From Candidatus Termititenax sp. (GTDB lineage Bacteria; Margulisbacteria; Riflemargulisbacteria; GWF2-35-9; DYQY01), in assembly GCA_020719045.1 (NCBI GenBank), contig DYQY01000007.1, forward strand, positions 1 to 64,000: a stretch of DNA of 64,000 bases, in the 5' to 3' direction. Under the pieces are notes generated by a model. That model made no database searches. It saw only the letters and a program-made list of their open reading frames with translations, and was not told the DNA's origin. Numbering within the stretch: position 1 is the stretch's first letter; each line of letters begins with the position of its first letter. Made by a program: the position numbers and the translations under genes. This document shows positions 46,201 through 55,368 of this stretch, in pieces.

Positions 46201-47282
46201 TTAATAATTCCGCCCCCAATAACCACATCTCCATCATAAAAAACAACAGACTGGCCTGGCGTAATTGATAGTTGTGGCTTCTCAAACTTTACAAGCACTT
46301 CACCATCTTCAAGAGGCTCGATATAAGCATTTTCATCTTCATGCTGATACCGAATTTTTGCAGTTATATTCATGGGAATAGTTAATTCTTCTATTGATAT
46401 CCAATTCATATCCTTAGCTCTAAAACTATCACCATATAAATCCTCTTTTGTTCCAACCTGTACCTCGTTATTGTCCTTGTTAATTCCAATAACATAAAGA
46501 GGCTCATGATAAGCAACACCCAATCCTTTTCTTTGACCAATTGTAAAATTAAAATATCCTCTATGTTTACCTAAGACAGCTCCACCAGGGCCAACAATAT
46601 TGCCTTCTTTTGCTTCTATATCAATTATCTGTGAATAATCACCTGAAATAAAATTCTGGCTCTCTGGAATATGCTCAAAACCTAGCTCCTTCTGCTTTGC
46701 AATAAGACGAATATCATCTTTAACCAAACCACCAAGTGGGAACATACACTTTGATAACTGCATTTGCGTTAATCTATATAGAAAATAACTCTGATCTTTC
46801 TTTGGGTCTATTCCCTTTAATAACAAATATCGTCCAGACTTGTCATTGTATTCTGTTCTTACATAATGACCTGTAGCAAATTTGTCCAAATCTGGAGAAT
46901 TCTCAATCACCTTATCAAGCAGCAAACCAAACTTCATTTTCGCATTACAAACAATGCACGGATTTGGGGTTCTACCTTCTTTATACTCATCTGAGAAGTA
47001 TTTTAGAACTATCTCTGCGTATTCTTCTTTAAGGTCTATTACCTGATAAGGAATACCTATCTTGGCACACACCTCTTTGGCTTTCTTAATATCTTGTTCT
47101 TCATCAGGACCAAAACAAGCGTGCTTCCCCTTATACTCTTCCAGTAACTGACCATTCCAAATACTCATAGTTACACCAGTTACATCATATCCCTTGTCCT
47201 TCAACATAGCAGCAGTTACAGATGAATCCACGCCACCACTCATACCAACAAAGACCTTTAAATTCTCTTTACTTAAACTCAC
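46197..47282 (-). CDS. mnmA: tRNA 2-thiouridylase MnmA, atypical second catalytic site
   Basis: 361 residues, thiolating U34 of tRNA-Lys, -Glu and -Gln. The PP-loop SGGVDSSV (15-22), TPNPCIVCNAKMKF with C109/C112, FTIGQRKGLG and the C-terminal PGQSVVFYDGDVVIGGG are clear. The second active-site Cys, normally in an ICF(I/V) segment, is absent: the sequence reads PESQNFISGDY at 206-216. An extra Cys-containing motif, HACFGPDEEQDI, lies at 54-65. It may belong to a subfamily with a different sulfur-transfer mechanism. It starts with GTG inside bioB (14-base overlap). Confidence 0.88.
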   Translation of the reverse strand: MSLSKENLKVFVGMSGGVDSSVTAAMLKDKGYDVTGVTMSIWNGQLLEEYKGKHACFGPDEEQDIKKAKEVCAKIGIPYQVIDLKEEYAEIVLKYFSDEYKEGRTPNPCIVCNAKMKFGLLLDKVIENSPDLDKFATGHYVRTEYNDKSGRYLLLKGIDPKKDQSYFLYRLTQMQLSKCMFPLGGLVKDDIRLIAKQKELGFEHIPESQNFISGDYSQIIDIEAKEGNIVGPGGAVLGKHRGYFNFTIGQRKGLGVAYHEPLYVIGINKDNNEVQVGTKEDLYGDSFRAKDMNWISIEELTIPMNITAKIRYQHEDENAYIEPLEDGEVLVKFEKPQLSITPGQSVVFYDGDVVIGGGIIK

Positions 47283-48249
47283 TTACTGGCTCCAATCCTA
47301 GTTCTCTTAGCATCTGCTTATCGTCTTCTGCCTTATTACCCTTAACTGTAAGATAATTACCCACCAAAATCGAATTTGCTCCTGCCTTAAATATCTCATT
47401 TTGTCTTTCACCCAAACTGCTTTCTCTACCACCGAAAACACCAATTACTTTATTTGGCATCAAAAACCTAAAGGTTGCTATTATTTTTAAAACTTCGTTA
47501 ACTTCCAACTTCTGCGTTTTACCATATATTTTAGTTCCTTCTATTGGGTGCACAATATTTATCGGCACTGAATCAACATCTAACTCGGAAATAGCCATTC
47601 CAAGCTCCACTCTTTGCTTTGCAGTTTCGCCTATCCCAAAAATCCCACCAACACAAACTTTAAGTCCTGCAGACTTTGCATTCTTAATTGTTTCTATTCT
47701 ATCTTGATACATATGCGTATTACACATATTAGGGAAAAAAGATTCAGCTGTTTCTAAATTATGATGGAACTTCTCTAACCCAGCTTCCTTTAATTTCTTT
47801 GCCTGCTCTAAAGATAGTAGCCCCAAAGAAGCGCATTTCTTTACTCCTGAAATATCTTTAACAACATCTAATATTCTTTCCATTTCCTGTGAGCTTGAAA
47901 TATATCCTTTTCCAGATGTAACAATAGAGAAACATCCTGTATCATTTTCTTTTGCAGACTCTACAGCTTGTAAGATTTTCTCTTTAGAAAGTAACGGATA
48001 CTCTTCTACATTTGTTTTATGATGTGCAGATTGTGCACAAAAGGAACAATCCTCACTACATTTACCCGACTTGGCATTAATAATTCCACAAAGGATTACT
48101 TTATTGCCAAAAAACTTCTCTCTAAGTCTGTTAGCGTAATCTAAAAGCTCTGACAAATCGTTATTTGATGTATTAATTAATTCGAAAGCTTCATCAGAAG
48201 TCAACTTCTGACAATTTTCTGATTTAGTATAAATAGAGAACATACTCAT
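47269..48249 (-). CDS. bioB: biotin synthase
   Basis: 326 residues, a radical-SAM enzyme that inserts sulfur into dethiobiotin. The 4Fe-4S motif is CSEDCSFC (64-71). YHHNLETA-type sequence appears as FHHNLETAESFF, and the auxiliary cluster Arg region is GGRESSL. It lies in one operon with birA (biotin ligase), and the biotin carboxylase gene is at 57.7 kb. No other bio genes are in the window. Confidence 0.95.
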   Translation of the reverse strand: MSMFSIYTKSENCQKLTSDEAFELINTSNNDLSELLDYANRLREKFFGNKVILCGIINAKSGKCSEDCSFCAQSAHHKTNVEEYPLLSKEKILQAVESAKENDTGCFSIVTSGKGYISSSQEMERILDVVKDISGVKKCASLGLLSLEQAKKLKEAGLEKFHHNLETAESFFPNMCNTHMYQDRIETIKNAKSAGLKVCVGGIFGIGETAKQRVELGMAISELDVDSVPINIVHPIEGTKIYGKTQKLEVNEVLKIIATFRFLMPNKVIGVFGGRESSLGERQNEIFKAGANSILVGNYLTVKGNKAEDDKQMLRELGLEPVSEFK

Positions 48250-48255
48250 AATTAA

Positions 48256-49158
48256 TTATAAATATTCAAGCATTTTATCAAGCGATGCCTTGGCCTTCTT
48301 AGCAATTTCTTTATCAACTACTATCTCAAATTGTTCATTTTCTAGAGACTCTAGCACATTGCTAAGCTTGGTTTTCTTCATATTCACACAAAACTTAGCC
48401 GTACCAGCTGAATAGAACTGCTTATTAGGGTTTTCTTTCTTCATTCTATGAATTATTCCTTCTTCGGTAGCCACAATAAACCTATTAGCATTATGCTCTT
48501 TAACATATTTGAGCATTCCTGCTGTTGATAGCACAGCATCCGCTAAATCTATTACCTGCGACGTGCATTCAGGATGTACCAATAATGGAGCATCTGGAAG
48601 CTGGGTTTTTGCCTCCCTAACTTCAGAAGGACTGATTCTATTATGCACGTAACAATGACCATCCCATAAAATAATCTTCTTTTCTGTAAATCTTTGACAG
48701 TATGCACCAAGATTCTTATCTGGAACAAAAATAATCTCATCAGCATCTATATTTTGAACTATCTTTACAGCATTCGCAGAGGTACAACAAACATCAGTTA
48801 ATGCTTTCACCTCAGCATTAGAATTAACATAAGTTACTACCTTAGCCTTTGGATGTTGCTTTTTTAGTTCTGCAAGTTGCTCAGCGTTTATCATATCCGC
48901 CATTGGACATCCTGCTGTCTTCACCGGCAAAAGAACCTTTTTATCAGGAGCTAATATTTTAGCAGTCTCAGCCATAAAGATTACACCGCAAAAAACAATA
49001 ATATCATTCTTAAGTTCCGAAGCTTTCTTTGCAAGCTCAAGCGAATCTCCGACAAAATCTGCTATATCTTGTATCTCTGGATACTGATAATTATGAGCAA
49101 CAATTATTGCATTCTTCTTTTTCTTTAATGATTTGATCTCTTTAACTACATCAGACAT
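48256..49158 (-). CDS. nadA: quinolinate synthase
   Basis: 300 residues, an iron-sulfur enzyme that condenses iminoaspartate and DHAP to quinolinate for NAD. Signatures are VAHNYQYPEIQDIADFVGDS, the cluster Cys in VFCGVIFMAET, DVCCTSANA and the late HPECTSQVIDLADAVLSTAGM segment. Its ATG overlaps the peroxiredoxin stop by one base. nadB and nadC are not in the window. Confidence 0.95.
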   Translation of the reverse strand: MSDVVKEIKSLKKKKNAIIVAHNYQYPEIQDIADFVGDSLELAKKASELKNDIIVFCGVIFMAETAKILAPDKKVLLPVKTAGCPMADMINAEQLAELKKQHPKAKVVTYVNSNAEVKALTDVCCTSANAVKIVQNIDADEIIFVPDKNLGAYCQRFTEKKIILWDGHCYVHNRISPSEVREAKTQLPDAPLLVHPECTSQVIDLADAVLSTAGMLKYVKEHNANRFIVATEEGIIHRMKKENPNKQFYSAGTAKFCVNMKKTKLSNVLESLENEQFEIVVDKEIAKKAKASLDKMLEYL

Positions 49159-49736
49159 TATTTATCTAATTTAATTGCCTTTTGTCCTGGTCTCCAACTT
49201 GCTGGACATAATTCATTAGGATGCATTCTTACATGCTCAAGAGCCTGAATCTTCCTAAATAACTCTTCTGCACTTCTTCCAACTTCTATGGTATTAACTT
49301 CATGAGATTTAATAGTCCCGCTTGGATCAATAATAACTGTTGCCCTAAAACAACAATGATCTTGCGCAGAATATGTACCCAACTTCTGTGAAAATAAAGT
49401 ATCAACATCTGAGCCCATTGGATATTTAATAGAAGCTATCTTTTCTGACTTTTCTGCCCAATCTTTATGTGTTTCTAGTGAATCAGTACTAACGCTTATT
49501 ATATCCACACCTATTTTCTGAAAGTCTTTATACATTTGAGCCAACTCAAATAATTCAGTTGGACAAACAAAAGTAAAATCAGCTGGATAAAAAAACAACA
49601 CCACCCACTTACCATGCAAATCATCTAACTTTATTTTCTCAAATTGGCCATTTTGGTATACATCTAGCACTAAATGAGGAACTTTTTTACCAACGAAAGG
49701 AAGACAGAACTGTTCTTTTGCTTTACCGAAAATCAT
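49158..49736 (-). CDS. typical 2-Cys peroxiredoxin (AhpC/Prx)
   Basis: 192 residues, reducing peroxides. The peroxidatic Cys58 is in FTFVCPTEL and the resolving Cys177 in CPASWRPGQ, as in typical 2-Cys enzymes. An extra Cys pair (DHCCFR) lies near 128. It overlaps birA (ATGA) and nadA (TAATG). The position beside three oxygen-sensitive sulfur or Fe-S enzymes (NadA, BioB, MnmA) suggests protection of these from oxidants; this is inference. Confidence 0.93.
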   Translation of the reverse strand: MIFGKAKEQFCLPFVGKKVPHLVLDVYQNGQFEKIKLDDLHGKWVVLFFYPADFTFVCPTELFELAQMYKDFQKIGVDIISVSTDSLETHKDWAEKSEKIASIKYPMGSDVDTLFSQKLGTYSAQDHCCFRATVIIDPSGTIKSHEVNTIEVGRSAEELFRKIQALEHVRMHPNELCPASWRPGQKAIKLDK

Positions 49737-50455
49737 AATACTTTCACAACCTCTCCCGAATTGACAGCTACTATTTTGTTATTCTCTTCTATAAGGATTT
49801 CTCCTGTATTCGAAAAACCAATAACTTTTCCTACCAATTCTTTTTGAAAACATTTTACAGTAATTTGTTTAGCTATTAAAGAACTTTTAATTTCATACTC
49901 GTTTTTAATACCTAAAAAGCCATTACTTCTCCATTCAACAATATTATCAAAAAAACTTTTGATAATTGTATCTACAATATCTTTTTTACATAAATCCTTT
50001 CTATAATCACCAACACAAGCAGATTCTGTGCCTATTTCCAACTTTTCCTCATTGCTTAAGGAAACATTAAGTCCAATTCCTAATACAGAAAAACTCTTGT
50101 CTCCTTGCGTTACTGTTTGAACCAAAATACCAGCAATTTTCTTATTATCTACAAGAATATCATTTGGCCACTTTATCTTTGATTCTATTCCAAATAACCC
50201 TAGTACTCTCGCTAATACAATAGAAGCAAACAAAGATATTCCATGCACATAAGGATAATCACCCAACACAATTGTTAAATATACATTATCAACGCTTGAA
50301 GAAACCCACTTCCTATCAAACCGTCCATGCCCTGCTGTTTGTTTATCTGCAATAATAACATCGCCAAAAACTAAATTGTCCTTATTCCTTAAGGCATAGT
50401 CGTTTGTAGAACCTATTTCAGGAAAATAATATATCTTATATGCAAAACTATTCAT
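49733..50455 (-). CDS. birA: biotin--[acetyl-CoA carboxylase] ligase, monofunctional
   Basis: 240 residues with only the catalytic and C-terminal domains; the DNA-binding domain of regulatory BirA is absent, so it should not repress bio genes. Motifs are STNDYAL, AGHGRFDRKW (the GRGRxxRxW biotin loop with His for Arg) and KWPNDILVDNKKIAG. The track start lies ten residues earlier, but GGAG six bases before ATG (MNSFAYKI) decides the shorter form. It heads the birA-prx-nadA-bioB-mnmA-acyP operon. Confidence 0.92.
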   Translation of the reverse strand: MNSFAYKIYYFPEIGSTNDYALRNKDNLVFGDVIIADKQTAGHGRFDRKWVSSSVDNVYLTIVLGDYPYVHGISLFASIVLARVLGLFGIESKIKWPNDILVDNKKIAGILVQTVTQGDKSFSVLGIGLNVSLSNEEKLEIGTESACVGDYRKDLCKKDIVDTIIKSFFDNIVEWRSNGFLGIKNEYEIKSSLIAKQITVKCFQKELVGKVIGFSNTGEILIEENNKIVAVNSGEVVKVL

Positions 50456-50496
50456 GTGTTTCTCCACATTCATCATCAATATCAACAGTTTTATTG

Positions 50497-50504
50497 TATA
50501 ATAC
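50497..50504. promoter_or_regulatory. overlapping divergent -10 boxes of birA and dapF
   Basis: TATAAT (50497-50502, plus strand) lies 38 bases before dapF. Its complement region gives TATTAT on the minus strand toward birA. No good -35 is seen for either. Confidence 0.35.
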
Positions 50505-50540
50505 TATCTACCTAACATAAACAAAGGAGTTTGATTAATA

Positions 50541-51380
50541 ATGAAATTCACGAAAATGCAAGGAACAGGCAATGATTTTGTTATGATTAATGCCTTTGAA
50601 GAAACAATATCAGAAAAGGATTATGCCTCTTTAGCACAAAAATTGTGTGATAGGCACTTTGGAATTGGAGCAGATGGATTAATACTTGCACTTCCCTCCA
50701 AAAAAGATGATATTAAAATGAGAATATTTAATGCTGATGGCAGTGAAGCAGAAATGTGCGGAAACGGTATTAGATGTTTTGCATTATTTGTAAAAAATGA
50801 AAATCTAATTTCAAAAAACAAGTTTCGCATAGAAACTCTAGCTGGAACAATTATTCCTGAAATAGTTAAAGGATCCAACGAAACAAAAGCCATGATTAAA
50901 GTAGATATGGGCAAACCATTCTTTGAAGGAAGTGATATTCCAGTAAACCTTCCTGGTAAGGGGCCTTTTCTTAAACAAACAATGATGATTAATGGACAAG
51001 CTATCGAATATACCCCTATTGGAATGGGCAATCCACATTGCATAATATTTACTGAAGAAATTACTGATGATCTTGTTCATAAGACTGGTCCATTAATAGA
51101 ACACAATCTAACAATATTCCCAAAAAGGACTAATATTGAATTTGTTAAAATTCTATCCCGAGATCTCGCTCATATGAGAGTCTGGGAAAGAGGCTCAGGT
51201 GAAACACTAGCCTGTGGAACTGGCACTTGCGCTACAGTAGTAGCAGGGATCCTTAATGGCTATTTCAATAATGAAGTAACTGTCGAACTACTGGGTGGAA
51301 AGCTTATCATTAACTGGCAACAAGGAAGTTCTGTATTAATGACAGGCCCAAGTGAAGTTGTTTTTACTGGAAACTTCTAA
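50541..51380 (+). CDS. dapF: diaminopimelate epimerase
   Basis: 279 residues, converting LL- to meso-diaminopimelate for lysine and peptidoglycan. Both catalytic cysteines are present, in EMCGNGIRCFA and LACGTGTCATV; MQGTGNDFVMI and GMGNPHCIIF are also typical. AAGGAG precedes the ATG. Together with dapL 440 bases downstream it covers the last two steps to meso-DAP. Confidence 0.96.
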   Translation: MKFTKMQGTGNDFVMINAFEETISEKDYASLAQKLCDRHFGIGADGLILALPSKKDDIKMRIFNADGSEAEMCGNGIRCFALFVKNENLISKNKFRIETLAGTIIPEIVKGSNETKAMIKVDMGKPFFEGSDIPVNLPGKGPFLKQTMMINGQAIEYTPIGMGNPHCIIFTEEITDDLVHKTGPLIEHNLTIFPKRTNIEFVKILSRDLAHMRVWERGSGETLACGTGTCATVVAGILNGYFNNEVTVELLGGKLIINWQQGSSVLMTGPSEVVFTGNF

Positions 51381-51680
51381 TTAAACTCTAATAGATTCTC
51401 TTACTAAAGAAGCAGCCTTTTGTGATGGCAATCTTTTTAAGATATGTTCTTGTTTATGTTCATTAAAAAGAAAATATATTTCTCTTACTTTACTATCAGG
51501 AAGCTGTGCAAGAATTCTACATACACTGGTAATATCAAATTGATCTAAAATCTTTACAATTAAGGATGCTTCAGTCTCCACGATTCTATTAATTAAGCTT
51601 ATGTCACCGTTGATACAACTAATAATTACTTCATCTGGGTTTGTGATAACTGCTTTAGCTTTTTTGATAAAATTTGGCAT
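51381..51680 (-). CDS. small helical protein, possibly MgtE-N-like
   Basis: 99 residues, probably all helical, with a strong AGGGGG ribosome site. The part from ILDQFDITSVCRILAQLPDSKV to HILKRLPSQKAASLVR has the helical-hairpin rhythm of MgtE N-terminal or FliG-like repeats, but the match is weak. Its stop abuts the dapF stop exactly. No partner gene is nearby. Confidence 0.55.
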   Translation of the reverse strand: MPNFIKKAKAVITNPDEVIISCINGDISLINRIVETEASLIVKILDQFDITSVCRILAQLPDSKVREIYFLFNEHKQEHILKRLPSQKAASLVRESIRV

Positions 51681-51823
51681 TTTCTCATCCCCCTATTAAT
51701 TACTTTCTACTAACTATATTATCCTCTTATTTCCAACTGACAAGTTTTCTTATCTGTTGTATATTAAGTTATCGGTAAAAACCTAAAAAAGTTGCAATAA
51801 TTTTACTAAAGGAGAAAAAAATA

Positions 51824-52996
51824 ATGGTAAAGCCATCCGAAACATTTAAAAAAGTTCCACCATATTTATTCGCAGGAATAGATAAAAAGAAAGCTGCTGC
51901 TATCGCAAGAGGCATAGATATTATCAACTTAGGTGTTGGAGACCCTGACTCCCCAACCTACAAAAGAATTGTTGATGTTATGCACAAAGCAATTGATGAC
52001 CCAAAGAACCACGATTACCCACCATATGAAGGAACAAAAGCATTTAGAGAGGCAGTCGCTATTTGGTATAAAAATAGGTTTAATGTTGATTTAGATGCTA
52101 ACAAAGAAGTTGTTTCCTTAATAGGTTCCAAGGAAGGTATTGCTCATATTCTGTTTGCCTACCTTAACCCTGGAGACATTGTTCTAGTTCCAAGTCCAGG
52201 ATACCCAGTTTATAAAATGGGCACTATTCTTGCTGGCGGAGTACCATATTATGTTCCATTACTTGAAAAGAACGGATTCCTTCCTGACTTAGACGCAATA
52301 CCTGCGGATGTAGCAAGTAAAGCAAAAATATTATTTATTAACTATCCGAACAATCCAACTGCAGCAGTTGCTGACATAGCTTTCTATAAAAAAGCAGTAG
52401 ACTTTGCAAAAAAATACGATATTTTATTAGCATCTGACCTTGCTTATAGTGAAATGACTTACGATGGATATAAAGCTCCAAGCGTTTTGGAAGTAGAAGG
52501 AGCAAAGAACGTAGCTATTGAGTTTCATTCTCTTTCAAAATCATTCAATATGACTGGATGGAGAATTGGAATGGCTGTTGGAAATGCAGAAGCTATCGAA
52601 AACCTAAGCACTATTAAAACAAACGTTGACTCAGGCATCTTCAAAGCTATTCAAATAGCTGGAATAGAAGCACTCACAAAACCAGTACCTGAAATAGAGG
52701 AAACTAACGCTCTCTATATTGCAAGAAGAGATGTGCTCACAAAAGGTCTAAATGAACTTGGCTGGAATCTTACACCTATTAAGGCAACTTTTTATGTATG
52801 GGCACCTGTTCCTCCTTCCACAAACTCAAACGATTTCGTGGCAAAAATGCTCGATGAATGCGGTATAGTAGTTGTTCCAGGTAATGGTTATGGCCCAGAA
52901 GGTGAAGGTTATTTCAGAATAGCACTTACTGCAACTGTAGACAGATTAAAAGAAGCACTTAAGCGCATGAAAGATGCTGGAATTAGATTCTCTTAG
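51824..52996 (+). CDS. dapL: LL-diaminopimelate aminotransferase
   Basis: 390 residues, a class I/II aminotransferase that makes LL-diaminopimelate directly from tetrahydrodipicolinate. INLGVGDPDSPTY, DYPPYEGTKAFREAVA, FINYPNNPTAA, the PLP lysine in SLSKSFNMTGWRIG, and FRIALTATVDRLKEAL are visible. The sequence style fits the second DapL type found in Chloroflexi and some archaea-like lineages. The dapF neighbour supports this over a general aromatic or alanine transaminase. AAAGGAG lies before the ATG. Confidence 0.88.
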   Translation: MVKPSETFKKVPPYLFAGIDKKKAAAIARGIDIINLGVGDPDSPTYKRIVDVMHKAIDDPKNHDYPPYEGTKAFREAVAIWYKNRFNVDLDANKEVVSLIGSKEGIAHILFAYLNPGDIVLVPSPGYPVYKMGTILAGGVPYYVPLLEKNGFLPDLDAIPADVASKAKILFINYPNNPTAAVADIAFYKKAVDFAKKYDILLASDLAYSEMTYDGYKAPSVLEVEGAKNVAIEFHSLSKSFNMTGWRIGMAVGNAEAIENLSTIKTNVDSGIFKAIQIAGIEALTKPVPEIEETNALYIARRDVLTKGLNELGWNLTPIKATFYVWAPVPPSTNSNDFVAKMLDECGIVVVPGNGYGPEGEGYFRIALTATVDRLKEALKRMKDAGIRFS

Positions 52997-52999
52997 TCT

Positions 53000-53707
53000 A
53001 TGAGCCAAACAAAAAATGAACTTATTAATACTTTTCTGAGAAGTCAAAACATCTTCTCAGAAAATATTAATATCTACAAAACTGCTCTAACACACAAATC
53101 AGCTAACAATAAACCAGGGGAGAACTACGAACGCCTAGAGTTTTTAGGTGATGTTATCATAAAACTTATCATTACTGAGGAGCTAATTAAGATATATCCA
53201 GAAGCAAATGAAGGTATTCTAGCTAAACAAAGAGCAATCTTTATTCAAGATAGACTACTAGCTAATCTGTCAAAATCTATTGGCTTAGATAACATAGTTA
53301 TTTGCGGGCAAAATGAAACTAACCATAAAATAAACAAAGAACTATCTTTGCTTGCCGATTTGCTTGAATCACTTGCTGGAGCAATATACCTCGACCAAGG
53401 AATGAAAAAAGCAAAAGAGTTCATTTTGTCGCTATTTAACGACACTTTAACTAACCAAGAGCTCATCAAGGAACTAACAGATAACAAAACTAAGCTACAA
53501 GAAATAACTCAATCCTTAGTTTCTCAAACTCCTATATATGAAACCATTAAAGAAGAAGGCCCTGACCATAAAAAAGTATTTACGGTTAAAGTTTCTATTA
53601 CTATAAAGAATAAAACATATTCAACTATAAGTACTGAAAAAACAAAAAAAATAGCAGAACAAAAAGCTGCTCAATTATTAATTGAACAATTAGATAATCT
53701 TAAATAA
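53000..53707 (+). CDS. rnc: ribonuclease III
   Basis: 235 residues, cutting double-stranded RNA in rRNA and mRNA processing. The signature ERLEFLGDVIIKLIITEEL has the catalytic acids, the second site is ADLLESLAGAIYLD, and a C-terminal dsRBD runs from NKTKLQEITQSL to KKIAEQKAAQLLIEQL. It starts three bases after dapL and its end overlaps the convergent ugpC-type gene by eight bases. Confidence 0.95.
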   Translation: MSQTKNELINTFLRSQNIFSENINIYKTALTHKSANNKPGENYERLEFLGDVIIKLIITEELIKIYPEANEGILAKQRAIFIQDRLLANLSKSIGLDNIVICGQNETNHKINKELSLLADLLESLAGAIYLDQGMKKAKEFILSLFNDTLTNQELIKELTDNKTKLQEITQSLVSQTPIYETIKEEGPDHKKVFTVKVSITIKNKTYSTISTEKTKKIAEQKAAQLLIEQLDNLK

Positions 53708-54809
53708 TTGCTTTATGTGTTGTTCTATCGAATAAATACATATTCTTTAGATTAAATCCAAGCTCAATCTCAGCACCTAAAGAAACTGGATATGATGGAT
53801 CAACTTCACCCATTACTAATTTGTCGCCAATCTTAATATGAACGAAAGTCTGTGAACCAAGAAGTTCAGCAAACTCGATATTGCCTATAACTTTTTCTTT
53901 AGTATAATTTTTTCTAACTGCTTTCTCGTAATCAACAATATCCTCTGGCCTAACACCTAAAACAACTTCTACACCAACAACCTCTTTTAACTGTTTCTCT
54001 AATGTTTTTGGTAACTGTAACTCAAAAGAAGAGGCCTGGAATATGTATTCTGTACCTTTCTTCGCAACCACTCCGTCAAAGAAATTCATTGCTGGAGAAC
54101 CGATAAATCCTGCTACATAAGTATTCGCTGGATTGCTATATACGTTCATAGGCTCAGCAAACTGCTGAATAACACCGTCATTCATAATACAAATTCTTGA
54201 ACCTAATGTCATTGCTTCTACTTGGTCATGTGTTACATATACAACCGTTGTTCTAAGTCTTTCGTGAAGCTTCTTTAATTCGCCTCTCATTTGTACTCTT
54301 AACTTTGCATCAAGATTTGATAACGGCTCATCCATTAAAAAAACTTTAGGTTGTCTTACAATTGCTCTACCAAGTGCTACTCTCTGTCTTTGTCCTCCAG
54401 AAAGCTGTTTTGGTTTTCTATCAAGCAATTTCTGTAGTCCAAGAATCTCAGCAGCTTCCGCTACTCTTTCATCAATAATATTCTTTGGGTTCTTTCTCAT
54501 CTTTAACGCAAAGCCCATGTTCTCTCTAACAGTCATATGAGGATATAACGCATAGTTCTGAAATACCATCGCGATATCTCTATCTTTTGGAGGGATTAAA
54601 GTAACGTCTTTATTATCAATATAAATCTTTCCAGATGTAACTTCCTCTAGTCCAGCAATCATTCTAAGCGTTGTAGTCTTACCACAACCTGAAGGACCAA
54701 CTAGTACGACAAACTCTCCGGGCTTAATTTCCATACTAACATTTGCTACAACTTCTACTTTTCCGAAATTCTTATAAACATTTTCTAATCTAACGCCCGT
54801 TAATGTCAT
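53700..54809 (-). CDS. ugpC: sugar ABC transporter ATPase (UgpC/MalK/MsmK family)
   Basis: 369 residues. The ABC domain has GPSGCGKTTTLRMIAGLE, FQNYALYPHMTV, LSGGQRQRVALGRAI and VFLMDEPLSNLDAKLR. A C-terminal OB/TOBE domain (from about 240; VVLGVRPEDIV) is typical of ATPases that serve carbohydrate importers. No permease or binding-protein gene is adjacent, so it may energise several transporters, as MsmK does. AAAGGAG precedes the start, 11 bases after ribH. Confidence 0.9.
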   Translation of the reverse strand: MTLTGVRLENVYKNFGKVEVVANVSMEIKPGEFVVLVGPSGCGKTTTLRMIAGLEEVTSGKIYIDNKDVTLIPPKDRDIAMVFQNYALYPHMTVRENMGFALKMRKNPKNIIDERVAEAAEILGLQKLLDRKPKQLSGGQRQRVALGRAIVRQPKVFLMDEPLSNLDAKLRVQMRGELKKLHERLRTTVVYVTHDQVEAMTLGSRICIMNDGVIQQFAEPMNVYSNPANTYVAGFIGSPAMNFFDGVVAKKGTEYIFQASSFELQLPKTLEKQLKEVVGVEVVLGVRPEDIVDYEKAVRKNYTKEKVIGNIEFAELLGSQTFVHIKIGDKLVMGEVDPSYPVSLGAEIELGFNLKNMYLFDRTTHKAII

Positions 54810-54820
54810 CTGTTTCTCCT

Positions 54821-55276
54821 TTAGATATTTGCCTTTAAGTTTGCCATTTCAAGTGCGTCCATAGCAACTTGATAACCTTTATTACCGGACTTAGTTCCAG
54901 CTCTTTCAACTGCTTGTTCAATTGTATCTGTTGTTAACACTCCAAAAATTACTGGAGCATCTGACTGTAGCGAAACATTTGCAACACCTTTAGATACTTC
55001 AGAAGCAACAAAATCAAAATGAGGAGTCGCTCCTCTAATAACTACACCAATACAAATAATCGCATCATACTTTTTGTTTATAATCTGCTTTAGAATATAT
55101 GGAATCTCAAAAGCTCCTGGAACTTTATAAACATCGATATCAGATTCTTTAACTTCGTGTCTAATTAGAGCATCTTTAGCTCCATCAAGTAGTTTTGAGC
55201 CAATAAACTCATTAAATCTACTCCATACAATGGCAATCTTTTTACCTTTTCCATTAATGACGCCTTCGTATATCAT
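54821..55276 (-). CDS. ribH: 6,7-dimethyl-8-ribityllumazine synthase
   Basis: 151 residues, the penultimate step of riboflavin synthesis. [50 protein letters not shown] with the catalytic His, and [17 protein letters not shown] are all typical. It has GAGGTG before the ATG and probably its own promoter in the 92-base gap after ribBA. Confidence 0.96.
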   Translation of the reverse strand: MIYEGVINGKGKKIAIVWSRFNEFIGSKLLDGAKDALIRHEVKESDIDVYKVPGAFEIPYILKQIINKKYDAIICIGVVIRGATPHFDFVASEVSKGVANVSLQSDAPVIFGVLTTDTIEQAVERAGTKSGNKGYQVAMDALEMANLKANI

Positions 55277-55304
55277 ATTTCACCTCTATCTAAAATGTAT
55301 GCTT

Positions 55305-55310
55305 ATTATA
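55305..55310 (-). promoter_or_regulatory. -10 box upstream of ribH
   Basis: TATAAT on the minus strand, 28 bases before ribH, with a Shine-Dalgarno between. The -35 is not evident. No FMN riboswitch is recognisable in this spacer. Confidence 0.35.
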
Positions 55311-55368
55311 AAGATATTTTCTCTAAAAGAAAACCACAAACATAGTTAATATCATCTTTTTATCAAAA

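Noticed and set aside
50621-51043. 140-residue minus-strand ORF inside dapF
   Set aside because: dapF on the other strand is complete with both catalytic cysteines; this is its antisense shadow.
55277-55368. FMN riboswitch before ribH
   Set aside because: The spacer is only 92 bases, very AT-rich, and lacks the conserved FMN-element core.
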